A stretch of DNA of 64,000 nt from JAEUIE01 sp046350055 (GTDB lineage: Bacteria > Planctomycetota > Planctomycetia > Gemmatales > HRBIN36). Both the position numbers and the translations under genes were made by a program. Where the stretch lies: NCBI GenBank assembly GCA_046350055.1, contig JAXMBC010000001.1:5642001-5706000 (forward strand), given 5' to 3'. Below the pieces are notes generated by a model. The model made no database searches, was not told where the DNA came from, and was given only the letters and a program-made list of their open reading frames with translations. Shown in pieces: positions 1 through 7,360 of the stretch (the first letter of the stretch is position 1; each line of letters starts with the position of its first letter).

Positions 1-1075
1 GTTTCAGGAGTTGGGTGTTGAGTGATTCGTGGATTCGAATCATGGGATGATCCCGGCTAACGAGCAGATCACGCCATTGATATGAGCGGGGAGACAGTAC
101 GAAACTGGAACCGATTGGATCACCAGTATCGTGCCAGCTCAGGCCGGGAGCCAGCCCCATACTCCATCGAACGATATAGATGCTGCCGGAAGCCAGAAGC
201 ACGACAAGGAAAACAATCACCACACTGAAGACGAAGGCTGCAATGGTGTACTTTATGTAGCTCCAGGCTCCCTGGGTGATGTAAGCGAGTGTACGGCTCA
301 TGGCATCGAAACTATCACTGCCTTCAGCGCTGATAGTGGCATAGAAAAGTGGCCAGCCAATAAATGCGACAAGCATGACAGCCATCACCAGACCGGCGAG
401 TATGGGCAGTGGCAGAAGTAACGCAGTTATCACTGAACCAAGCCAGGGGATAATAGTGCAGATCATGGTTCCCAAAGCATTGAGCACAGCTAGTAATGCG
501 AAAACAATCAGGGGGATGGCTGGACCAATGATGTAATCGAAGAGTTTGCGGCGGGCGTATCCCAGTGATTCCCCCAGACCGATGCGTTCATTGCGGGCTA
601 GTTGCAAGGCAGCAATACGGGTAATGGCACCGGCAGCAAGTCCCCAGACAACCAGCGTGAGAATGACGCCCAGCATGGAATACCACCAGTTACGCCAGCC
701 GGCACCAATCGGGCTGTAGCGAACAAGATCGAGCACGGGCTGATAGAACTGGCGGAATGGTTCGACCTGTAGTGGGGCATCTTGCCGAGGAGAGCCGAAC
801 CAGAGTTCCCAACTGAACAACAGACTTCCCCGTTCCGGCGAGGTAGCAACGAGAAACGGGTTGGGGCCTCGGTCGGCATTGGCGGGCCATCGCCCATGCA
901 GATTTCCGTCTGGACCAAAAATGCCCAGTATGGACCAGCCGATAGTAAGGACAATAACGGCTACGATAGCGATAAAAATCTTGTAGGGATCGCGGGCCAG
1001 TTCAAAGACTCGGAAGAGCATGGACCAGGTGCGAGAACGGTCAGAAGTTCGGGCAGGGCCAGTCTCGGCAGGCAT
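1..1075 (-). CDS. Polytopic membrane protein, C-terminus cut by the window edge
   Basis: The minus-strand frame stays open from an ATG at 1075 to base 1, giving about 358 residues with no stop. GGAG sits about 8 bases before the ATG. The N-terminus is cytoplasmic-looking and followed by a membrane segment at about 31-50 (KIFIAIVAVIVLTIGWSIL), a polar stretch of roughly 80 residues, and then at least four more hydrophobic segments, including one rich in Leu/Ile/Val at about 185-240 and one at about 275-300. I recognise no catalytic motif. The arrangement resembles YIP1-like or other uncharacterised planctomycete multi-pass proteins, but I cannot name the family. It is a real gene because the frame is long, uses codons like its neighbours and has a ribosome binding site; the competing short ORFs in this stretch are shadows. 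Confidence 0.75.
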   Translation of the reverse strand, partial: MPAETGPARTSDRSRTWSMLFRVFELARDPYKIFIAIVAVIVLTIGWSILGIFGPDGNLHGRWPANADRGPNPFLVATSPERGSLLFSWELWFGSPRQDAPLQVEPFRQFYQPVLDLVRYSPIGAGWRNWWYSMLGVILTLVVWGLAAGAITRIAALQLARNERIGLGESLGYARRKLFDYIIGPAIPLIVFALLAVLNALGTMICTIIPWLGSVITALLLPLPILAGLVMAVMLVAFIGWPLFYATISAEGSDSFDAMSRTLAYITQGAWSYIKYTIAAFVFSVVIVFLVVLLASGSIYIVRWSMGLAPGLSWHDTGDPIGSSFVLSPRSYQWRDLLVSRDHPMIRIHESLNTQLLK

Positions 1076-1358
1076 CCGTTTCTCCTTCGAACATAGGCAA
1101 AAAGTCCACGGTGAGCTGAGTCGGAAGACAAAGTGAGTCAGCGAACCGGCAATGGGCGGTATTATAGATGAGGGGTACGGCGATTCAATTAGCGATCAGG
1201 GGGACTCTATGCTTCTTAGGAAATATACCACGTCGGCTTGACAAGCTCTTGGAGTCTTACTAACCATTCACTGGCAACGGGCAGGAGCGTCAGGCAATCT
1301 AGGGAATGCAGCTACTGCTGGTTGTTGAGTGTCTCGCTGCTCACGAGGGGTTTTTTCC

Positions 1359-1742
1359 ATGCTCATGGCGTTGGCTTTAGATCACATGCGTCGGACGCTC
1401 AGCCCAGGTGCGGCTGAGGCTCCCTGGTATCTTCCATCCGAGGGGCTGACCGGCATTCGGGCCGGCCGCCGCAAGCAAGCCGACGACGAAGATGAGGATG
1501 AAGACGAAGAAGACGAAGAGGAAGACGAGGACGACGAAGAAGACGAAGAAGATGAGGATGAAGAAGATTTTGATGATCTCGACGACGATGATCTAGACGA
1601 TCTTGACGACGATTTCGATGACGAAGACCTCGATGATGAGGAATTCGACGACGAAGAGTTCGATGAAGACGACGACCTCGACGAGGACGAAGACGAGGAC
1701 GACGAAGAGGATGAAGACCTCGACGAAGATGATGATGACTAG
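1359..1742 (+). CDS. Extremely acidic, disordered small protein
   Basis: This 127-residue protein has a short ordinary N-terminus (about 40 residues with the basic patch RAGRRKQ). The rest is almost only Asp and Glu with scattered Phe and Leu (DFDDLDDDDL-type units). ATG 1359 was chosen because GAGGGG lies 8 bases upstream; a GTG at 1329 in the same frame has no such site. No signal peptide or enzyme motif is visible. The acidic part should be unstructured and could bind cations, basic proteins or act as a nucleic-acid mimic, but that is inference. Asp/Glu-rich tails of this kind occur in several planctomycete small proteins. A strong terminator follows the stop directly, which supports expression as a single gene. 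The function is unknown. Confidence 0.65.
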   Translation: MLMALALDHMRRTLSPGAAEAPWYLPSEGLTGIRAGRRKQADDEDEDEDEEDEEEDEDDEEDEEDEDEEDFDDLDDDDLDDLDDDFDDEDLDDEEFDDEEFDEDDDLDEDEDEDDEEDEDLDEDDDD

Positions 1743-1748
1743 TTTCCC

Positions 1749-1775
1749 AACCACCGCCTCGGCGGTGGTTTTTTT
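1749..1775 (+). terminator. Rho-independent terminator after the acidic protein
   Basis: AACCACCGCC pairs perfectly with GGCGGTGGTT around a two-base TC centre (probably opening to a larger loop) and is followed by a run of T. The T run lies on the plus side only, so it ends plus-strand transcription between two convergent genes. Confidence 0.9.
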
Positions 1776-1780
1776 ATTCC

Positions 1781-3541
1781 TTACTCCTTCTTCACGCGAC
1801 CAGTGTTGCCGTTCATTTGAAGCCCCAGTTTCTCGTGCTCCTTCACATAGAAAAAGAAGCCATTCATCATCTCTTCGTGTGTTTGCTGGCCCATTCGAAC
1901 AGTAACTTTGGGATTCGGGTTATAAGCGTTGAAACTGCTGTTGTCGAAGTGAGCAATGCACTCGAACTGCGTTCCTTGCGGAAACTTCATTGTGCCAGGC
2001 GCCCACTCATAGGCCATCTGCCAGTCAAAGTTGTAATTGGGAATCATGAGGAGCTGTTCTTTCTCGTTACCAGGTCTCTGAGCAAAGAAACTCATGTCAC
2101 GCCCACGCACATGCATATGCGAAAACAATCCGATCCCCACGATATCCTCAGGAACAGTCCACGACGCACTGACAGGATGAGCCGAGGCTTCGGGGGGAAT
2201 GGCAAAGCGATTATCCACGAAGAGTCGGAAATGAACCTGCTTGTTGAGTTCACCTCTGGCATAGTTCAGTCCCACCTTAACTTTACCTTTTTCAGGCTTC
2301 CCAATGCTGACAAAGTGAATCTGCAGGCCAAGAACTGATCCTTTGGGAATCTTGACGGCTGTGCCCGGTTTCAGAATCATGGGCACACCGCCTGGTACAT
2401 AGCCTGTGAGAAAATTGTTCATGCTGAACTTTTCACCAACGACGAAGAACGCCAGGTTGGCGTGGTGTACCAGCTTGTTGTTATCGGGCCGTATCTGAAT
2501 ATCTTTCACCCACGTATCCTCGGTGAACACATAGGGCAGGATGGCATACTTGTACTCCACGTCACCACTGGCTGGAACGTCGTAGGTACCAGTGCTCAGA
2601 ACCAGGTCAGGTTTGCCAATGATCCATTCGCTCGCCTGTGTGAATTCGGCAGGAAGGGGCGGAACCCTGGCAAGGTCACCACTCGGTTTGCCCTGCTTGA
2701 TCCAGCGAAGTATTGTCTCACGTTCCTCGTCGGTCATACCACGTTTGTTGATAAACTTGCCATGTTCCGGGTGACCATACCACGGCGGCATCCGCTCCTC
2801 GCGAACCACTTCGGCAATACTGTTGGCCTTCGATCTGACATTATCAAACGACGTCAGTGTAAATGGAGCAACCGTACCCGGTTTGTGGCATTCCATGCAG
2901 TGCTTGCGAATAATTGGCTCGACGTGTACTGCATAATTGACGGGCTCACCTATCGATTCTTCCTGAAAAGTGATCGGGCAGCCATCGATAACTGTCTCAG
3001 CCAGGCTCACACTCTTCCCAGCCAGCGTTTCGTCGAGGGCAGTTTGTAAATCACGCCGGGTCGGCTCAGGTCGTGTGCCACCCAATCGAATGGAGTCATC
3101 CACTCGCCCCCGATAAACCAGCACTCGCTGACTATCCAGAATGACTGCGGTCGGAACACGTTCTACCCCTAGTGTTTTGGCGACTCTGCCACCGAAATCT
3201 TTCACAAATGGGAACGTGATCCGAAGCGATACAGCCTGCCCAGCCATTTCCACAATGGAATCATCGGGGCTGGGGTTTACCGCAACGAACTGTACACCGC
3301 GAGCCGCATACTGCTGGTGCATCGCTTCCAGTATGGGAAGATACTTCTGAGCTACCGGACACGAGCGATCCACAAAGACCAGCACAATAGCTTGGCGTTG
3401 TTTGAAGTCATCCAGCGAGCGAGGCAGATAGCGAATGTCTTTAAATGTCACATTGCTGATCTTTGTGCCTATGGGCACAGCAGGCTTCATGGGAAACAGA
3501 CACGCCAGCAGGAGAGTAGCCAGGTACATAGCACGCCTCAT
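1781..3541 (-). CDS. Secreted redoxin - cytochrome c - copper-monooxygenase-like protein
   Basis: A 586-residue exported protein with an N-terminal signal peptide (hydrophobic to about residue 23). Residues about 25-180 form a thioredoxin/AhpC-type redoxin fold with a single cysteine in RSCPVAQKY (Cys61). A c-type haem site CMECH follows at 215-219, and the C-terminal half resembles the copper type II ascorbate-dependent monooxygenase fold, with His pairs in VHHANL and SHMHVRGRD. The combination is common in planctomycetes and points to periplasmic redox work, but no substrate can be named. A close architectural relative lies at 51570-53612. That relative keeps a CxxC redoxin motif and adds EF-hands; this copy lacks the second cysteine. 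GAGG in the first codons could serve a second ATG at 3529. It is divergent from the DCC protein. Confidence 0.8.
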   Translation of the reverse strand: MRRAMYLATLLLACLFPMKPAVPIGTKISNVTFKDIRYLPRSLDDFKQRQAIVLVFVDRSCPVAQKYLPILEAMHQQYAARGVQFVAVNPSPDDSIVEMAGQAVSLRITFPFVKDFGGRVAKTLGVERVPTAVILDSQRVLVYRGRVDDSIRLGGTRPEPTRRDLQTALDETLAGKSVSLAETVIDGCPITFQEESIGEPVNYAVHVEPIIRKHCMECHKPGTVAPFTLTSFDNVRSKANSIAEVVREERMPPWYGHPEHGKFINKRGMTDEERETILRWIKQGKPSGDLARVPPLPAEFTQASEWIIGKPDLVLSTGTYDVPASGDVEYKYAILPYVFTEDTWVKDIQIRPDNNKLVHHANLAFFVVGEKFSMNNFLTGYVPGGVPMILKPGTAVKIPKGSVLGLQIHFVSIGKPEKGKVKVGLNYARGELNKQVHFRLFVDNRFAIPPEASAHPVSASWTVPEDIVGIGLFSHMHVRGRDMSFFAQRPGNEKEQLLMIPNYNFDWQMAYEWAPGTMKFPQGTQFECIAHFDNSSFNAYNPNPKVTVRMGQQTHEEMMNGFFFYVKEHEKLGLQMNGNTGRVKKE

Positions 3542-3642
3542 TCAAATTGTTGGAATTATCGTAACCGATCTACATCAACTTGCCAACAGAGTGCTACACA
3601 GCATCCACTCCAGGAACCGATATACTAAAAGAGAGGTTATTC

Positions 3643-4056
3643 ATGTCGTCTCATATAATCGCATCGCAGCAGGCTACGGTTCTTTACGACGGGCAATGTG
3701 CCTTTTGCCGCAAGAGTGTTTCGATACTCAAGAAACTTGATTGGTTTCATAGTCTGCGTTATCAGGATTGTCGCGACATCGATTTGTTGCCGAAAACGCA
3801 ACCGTCGCTTGATCCACAACGTCTCATTGAAGAAATGCACCTTGTACCTCCATCTGGCAGCCCTGTGTATTCTGGCTTCAGGGCATTCCGCTGGATGGCC
3901 TGGCGATTTCCCATTTTCTGGCTCATCGTCCCCTTGCTCTACCTTCCCGGCGTTCCCTGGGTCGGCAATAAGGTCTATCTGTGGATTGCCAGGAATCGCT
4001 TCAAGCTGGTGCCCTGCAAAGATGGCGTATGTGAAATTCCCGCCAAGAGTAAGTAG
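3643..4056 (+). CDS. DCC-family (DUF393) thiol-disulfide oxidoreductase
   Basis: This 137-residue protein begins with VLYDGQCAFCRKS, the YDGxCxxC signature of the DCC/DUF393 family, whose CxxC is expected to be redox active. A hydrophobic stretch follows at about residues 85-110 (PIFWLIVPLLYLPGVPWVG), as in many members. ATG 3643 was chosen because GAGAGG lies 6 bases upstream; the longer open frame has no better site. It reads away from the neighbouring redoxin-cytochrome protein, so the two may share a regulatory region of about 100 bases. The physiological partner is unknown for most of this family. Confidence 0.85.
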   Translation: MSSHIIASQQATVLYDGQCAFCRKSVSILKKLDWFHSLRYQDCRDIDLLPKTQPSLDPQRLIEEMHLVPPSGSPVYSGFRAFRWMAWRFPIFWLIVPLLYLPGVPWVGNKVYLWIARNRFKLVPCKDGVCEIPAKSK

Positions 4057-4146
4057 CCGGAAGCTTGTAAGATGAAGGTTGGATATCTCCCAGCCACTTC
4101 CTATCTTCTTCATTCCCATCTATTCTCCTTGCTCCTCGGATCTCCC

Positions 4147-5145
4147 ATGGCACGCCGTTACATTCGCCAGTTCACCGATGGCGATTCCTTCGACGAAATC
4201 TTCCTCGCTACCGACAAGCAGGTGAAAACCAATCGGCAGGGCCAGCCGTTTTTGCAGTTGGAACTCCGTGACCGTTCCGGCGCCCTTGTCGGTCGCCTTT
4301 GGAATGCACCTGAAAGCCTGAGCCGACAAATCAACCCTGGCGATTTTGTCAAAGCCAAAGGCAAAGTCCAGCTTTTCCAGGGTGCATTGCAGATCATCCT
4401 CAATGATGTTCAGCCAGTTCGCGGTGAAAAATTCGACATGACCGATTTCCTGCCTCACACCGAGCAGGACATCGCCAAGTTACAGGAAAAGCTCAAAGGG
4501 ATGCTGTTCAAAGCGACAGACCTCCATCTCCGTGCTCTTGCCCAGGCCTTTTTCATGGACGAGAAGCTCATCCGTGAATTCTGTAAAGCACCAGCAGGTG
4601 TTCGCCAGCATCATGCCTATCTGGGCGGCTTGCTGGAACATGTTGTCACCATGATGGACGCTGCAGAACGATTGATGCCGGTCTATCCCAACATCAACCG
4701 TGATCTGGTGCTCATGGGTATCTTCCTTCACGACATAGGCAAAGTCCGTGAACTCCGTTACGACTCAGCATTCAATTACACCGATGAGGGCGAACTGGTA
4801 GGCCATATCGTAATGGGTGTCGAGATGCTCAACGAGAAACTCGCCCAGGCTGAACAACTAACCGAAGAACCGATGCCAAATGAACTCAAGTATCGGCTCA
4901 AGCACATTATTGTCGCCCACCATGGCCAACTGGATTATGGCAGCCCGAAGCTGCCAATGACACCCGAAGCAGTATTCATCTACTACCTCGACAACCTGGA
5001 TGCCCGCACTCACGCATTTGTCCGAGACATCAAGGAAGATAAGAACACTCTCAGTAGTTGGACGAGCTTCAACCCGAACATCAACCGCAAGCTCTACAAA
5101 GGCGAACCTGCCGACCCGATGGCTGGTGTGATGGAAGAGATGTAA
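4147..5145 (+). CDS. YhaM-type 3'-5' exoribonuclease (OB fold plus HD domain)
   Basis: A 332-residue protein with an N-terminal OB-fold nucleic-acid-binding domain (about 1-95, with the FLQLELRDRSG strand pattern) followed by an HD metal-dependent domain. HD residues are visible as HHAYLGGLLEH (His155/156, His165) and LHDIGK (His195-Asp196). This order and length match the YhaM/CBF1 family, which degrades RNA and single-stranded DNA 3' to 5'. ATG 4147 (MARRYIRQF) fits the family N-terminus; an in-frame ATG at 4072 would add 25 residues of no recognisable fold. The last 52 bases overlap the 3' end of miaA on the other strand, so the two transcripts can pair. Confidence 0.85.
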   Translation: MARRYIRQFTDGDSFDEIFLATDKQVKTNRQGQPFLQLELRDRSGALVGRLWNAPESLSRQINPGDFVKAKGKVQLFQGALQIILNDVQPVRGEKFDMTDFLPHTEQDIAKLQEKLKGMLFKATDLHLRALAQAFFMDEKLIREFCKAPAGVRQHHAYLGGLLEHVVTMMDAAERLMPVYPNINRDLVLMGIFLHDIGKVRELRYDSAFNYTDEGELVGHIVMGVEMLNEKLAQAEQLTEEPMPNELKYRLKHIIVAHHGQLDYGSPKLPMTPEAVFIYYLDNLDARTHAFVRDIKEDKNTLSSWTSFNPNINRKLYKGEPADPMAGVMEEM

Positions 5146-6041
5146 TGGTGTGCCTTGGCCTCTGCATCCTGTGGAGAGGCCATCTGTATCCCCGGAAAAT
5201 GACGGAACCAGGTAAGTTGCCTCTTGGCTAACTGCCTGGTTCGCGTTTTAATGGCATCCACAGCGGATGCAAGAGATCGCTCCCCGCGAATATGAGATAT
5301 GAGTTCCGCATACCCTGCTGCCTGGGCCGCTTCGCGGCTCAGTGGGTAAGGCAGTTCGAGCAAACTTTTCACCTCTGTTACCCACCCTTCCGCTACCATT
5401 TCGTCTACCCGATGATTGATACGGTCGTAAAGTTCAGTACGTGGCCGGTCGATGCACAGAATCGGGAAGGGCCGCTGGCGGGGTGACATGTCAAACTGTT
5501 GCTGAAGAGTTGACAGCGGTCTGCCGGTCTGCAGAAACACTTCCATTGCTCGAACCAGCCGCTTGTGATCGTTACGATGAATTCGCTCTGCAGAAGATGG
5601 ATCCACTTCCAGAAGTTGTGAGTGCAACTCAGCAGTTGTTTGCGCTTCCAGTTTCGCCCGTAGTGATGCCTCTACCAGAGGCCCCTGAAACAAACCACAC
5701 ACTAACGCCTTCAAATACAAAGGCGTACCACCCACGATGATCGGCAACCGACCTCGCTGCACAATCTGCTCGACTGCCCGAGCGGCCTCCGCCAGCCACC
5801 ATGCTACCGAAGCGCCTTCCCAGGGATTCAGGACATTCACCAGATGATGCGGCACCCGCATCAGCACGTCTTCTCCAGGCTTGGCGGTACCAATATCCAT
5901 ACCCCGATAGAGGGCCATGGAATCCATGGAGATAATCTCGCCACCGAAACGTTCAGCCAGCGTTACGGCCAGCGACGACTTCCCAGACCCCGTCGGGCCT
6001 GTCAAAATCAAACAGTGATCAAAAAGAGAAAGTGGTGGCAT
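5094..6041 (-). CDS. miaA: tRNA dimethylallyltransferase
   Basis: At 315 residues this is the normal length for MiaA, which adds a dimethylallyl group to N6 of A37 in tRNAs that read U-starting codons. Walker A is GPTGSGKSS (residues 15-22), followed by the family motif SMDSMALYRGMDIGTAKP, the HHLVN and GGTPLYLKAL segments and RQLAKRQLTWFR near the C-terminus, all diagnostic. The substrates include Leu tRNAs of the UUA type, and a tRNA-Leu(UAA) happens to lie about 210 bases upstream. The 3' end overlaps the convergent exoribonuclease gene. Confidence 0.95.
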   Translation of the reverse strand: MPPLSLFDHCLILTGPTGSGKSSLAVTLAERFGGEIISMDSMALYRGMDIGTAKPGEDVLMRVPHHLVNVLNPWEGASVAWWLAEAARAVEQIVQRGRLPIIVGGTPLYLKALVCGLFQGPLVEASLRAKLEAQTTAELHSQLLEVDPSSAERIHRNDHKRLVRAMEVFLQTGRPLSTLQQQFDMSPRQRPFPILCIDRPRTELYDRINHRVDEMVAEGWVTEVKSLLELPYPLSREAAQAAGYAELISHIRGERSLASAVDAIKTRTRQLAKRQLTWFRHFPGIQMASPQDAEAKAHHYISSITPAIGSAGSPL

Positions 6042-6187
6042 GAAAATGCAGTCAGATGTCAGAGGTCTGACATGGAACTCGTGAACTTTGCAGCTGTCGC
6101 AAGACTCAATCGAATGTCATTGTAGCCGCGAATACGTAACTGATGTAAGTTGGAATTCGAGCCAGTACTCTATCAAACCAACGAATA

Positions 6188-6211
6188 ACCCTCTGACCAG
6201 TGTCAGAGGGT
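6188..6211. repeat. Perfect inverted repeat upstream of tRNA-Leu
   Basis: ACCCTCTGAC and GTCAGAGGGT form a 10-bp stem around CAGT. There is no T run on either side, so it is not a standard terminator. It lies just before the putative tRNA promoter and could be an insulator or a protein-binding site. Confidence 0.6.
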
Positions 6212-6212
6212 A

Positions 6213-6240
6213 TTGACGATGCAGAGGGGAATCGTAACTC
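6213..6240 (+). promoter_or_regulatory. Possible sigma-70-type promoter for tRNA-Leu
   Basis: TTGACG (6213-6218) and TAACTC (6235-6240) are separated by 16 bases, and the -10 ends 13 bases before the tRNA. The -35 is good and the -10 weak. Confidence 0.35.
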
Positions 6241-6253
6241 TCAACAAGACCAC

Positions 6254-6339
6254 GGCGCTGTGGTGGAATCGGCAGACACAAGGGATTTAAAATCCCTTGG
6301 AGCGTAAGCTCCGTGTGGGTTCAAGTCCCACCAGCGCCA
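6254..6339 (+). tRNA. tRNA-Leu (anticodon UAA)
   Basis: The acceptor stem GGCGCTG (6254-6260) pairs with CAGCGCC (6332-6338), with discriminator A at 6339. The anticodon arm AGGGA-TTTAAAA-TCCCT carries TAA. A long variable arm (GGAGCGTAAGCTCC), typical of Leu tRNAs, is followed by the T arm GTGGG-TTCAAGT-CCCAC. The CCA tail is not encoded. Confidence 0.97.
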
Positions 6340-6344
6340 TTGGT

Positions 6345-6707
6345 TTAGCTGTTAAATTCTGGCAATACTTCCAAGCCCTTGCGTAGCTTGTCCAAGCCTC
6401 CGACCTGCTCTGCCAGTTTGTCAATATCGGCCAGTTTGTTCAAAACAGTCTTGTAGCCACCTGAATCCGCTACGATAGCCTTGACTTTACGCAAGTCTTC
6501 GAGGGTGAAGGTGGACTTTATTCCATCACCACTTAGACGTTTCAGGCGAGCCTTCTGGTTGGCAATGTCCTGGCTGGAACACTTGATGCCTTTATTCGAG
6601 AGTAGTTCAGCGATCTCTCGGTTTTTCAGATGGGGATGATTCTTCAGTGCGTCACGAATGGCCTGGGCTTTCTCACCACGACCTGATTTGGATGCTGCTT
6701 TGCTCAT
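6345..6707 (-). CDS. Small helix-turn-helix-like protein of unknown function
   Basis: This 120-residue protein starts MSKAASKSGRG at ATG 6707, with GAGG about 7 bases upstream; a longer in-frame start at 6794 has no ribosome binding site. Residues about 14-60 (AIRDALKNHPHLKNREIAEL...) look like a winged or simple HTH in which ALKNHP starts the first helix and NREIAELLSNKGI is the recognition pair. The C-terminal half is a charged helix with a repeated ADIDKLAEQVGGLDKL character. No enzyme motif is seen. The stop lies 5 bases past the tRNA-Leu on the opposite strand, and no integrase is nearby, so I do not read it as a mobile-element cargo gene. A DNA-binding role is inferred only. Confidence 0.65.
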   Translation of the reverse strand: MSKAASKSGRGEKAQAIRDALKNHPHLKNREIAELLSNKGIKCSSQDIANQKARLKRLSGDGIKSTFTLEDLRKVKAIVADSGGYKTVLNKLADIDKLAEQVGGLDKLRKGLEVLPEFNS

Positions 6708-6828
6708 GTCAACCTCATAGGCAATGTAAATACACAACTCTTCGTCAACATAGTTTTCAATGTTCAATTTGTCTACACAATCGCTCACTTTCACTGCATT
6801 ATTCTGCTACATCATTTTACAATATCTT

Positions 6829-6837
6829 TGCTATAAT
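6829..6837 (+). promoter_or_regulatory. Extended -10 promoter for the archease-rtcB unit
   Basis: TG-C-TATAAT is a consensus extended -10 hexamer. No good -35 lies 17 bases upstream, which extended -10 promoters tolerate. Transcription would start near 6844, about 32 bases before the leader ORF. Confidence 0.55.
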
Positions 6838-6875
6838 GCCTGTCATCAACTTACAACTCCTGCAGGAGCATATTT

Positions 6876-6950
6876 ATGGCATCCCGTGAACTTGCTGTTC
6901 ACATTAGTATCCCACTAGTTGCTGTAAATTACATTCTGGTAAACTGCTGA
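6876..6950 (+). CDS. Possible 24-residue leader peptide overlapping the archease start
   Basis: ATG 6876 has GGAG 7 bases upstream, a better ribosome binding site than the archease ATG has. The peptide (MASRELAVHI..., ending VNYILVNC) is hydrophobic in its second half. Its TGA shares the A at 6950 with the archease ATG (TGATG), the usual geometry for translational coupling. The GGAG lies inside the palindrome CTCCTGCAGGAG (6857-6868), so a short hairpin could mask it. It may only be a translated leader with no function of its own. No homologue can be claimed for a peptide this short. Confidence 0.4.
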   Translation: MASRELAVHISIPLVAVNYILVNC

Positions 6951-7346
6951 TGCATGAAGTCTTTGAACATACCGCTGATCTGGGGCTTCGGATTCGTGCT
7001 GCCAGTCAAGCTGAACTGTTTGCAGAGGCAGCAATTGCCCTCAGGGAATTACTTGTTTCCAGCGTAGTCCATGAGAAGCTCGAACATCACGTTTCAATCA
7101 CCAATAGTGAACCCGCCCTGCTCTTTTTCGATTGGCTCAATGAGTTGCTTTATCTATTTGATGCCGAAGGATATATAACAAACCGCGCCACCGTGTTCTA
7201 ACTGATGCCTGGAGATGTCCAGTGGTTCACCAAAGAGGGTGGCGTGTAATGTGTTTTGGTCAATCGAGAGGATTACGTACCATCAACTGAAGGTGGAACA
7301 ACTTGCCAATGGTGAATGGCTTGCAGAAGTCATACTCGACATCTGA
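6950..7346 (+). pseudogene. Archease, disrupted by apparent frameshifts
   Basis: The first 83 codons give a good archease N-terminus: HEVFEHTADLGLRIRA, LFAEAAIAL and LLFFDWLNELLYLFD. They end at a TAA at 7199. The family C-terminus resumes in another frame: ITYHQLKVEQ...GEWLAEVILDI, stopping at TGA 7344-7346. The middle (about 7199-7270) reads best in a third frame (...GWRVMCFGQ), so two single-base deletions would explain the whole. Restored length would be about 132 residues, normal for archease. Archease activates RtcB by helping guanylylation and turnover, and intact rtcB starts 15 bases later. Genuine decay, a programmed event or sequencing error cannot be told apart from one sequence. 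Confidence 0.8.
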
Positions 7347-7360
7347 AATAGGAAACTCAC

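Noticed and set aside
1603..1905. A 100-residue Thr/Ser/Met/Lys-rich ORF overlapping the acidic gene
   Set aside because: It is the same repetitive DNA read in another frame; composition follows from the GAC/GAT repeats.
6254..6339. tRNA-Leu as an integration site of a genomic island
   Set aside because: No integrase gene and no second copy of the tRNA 3' end found by eye in the window.
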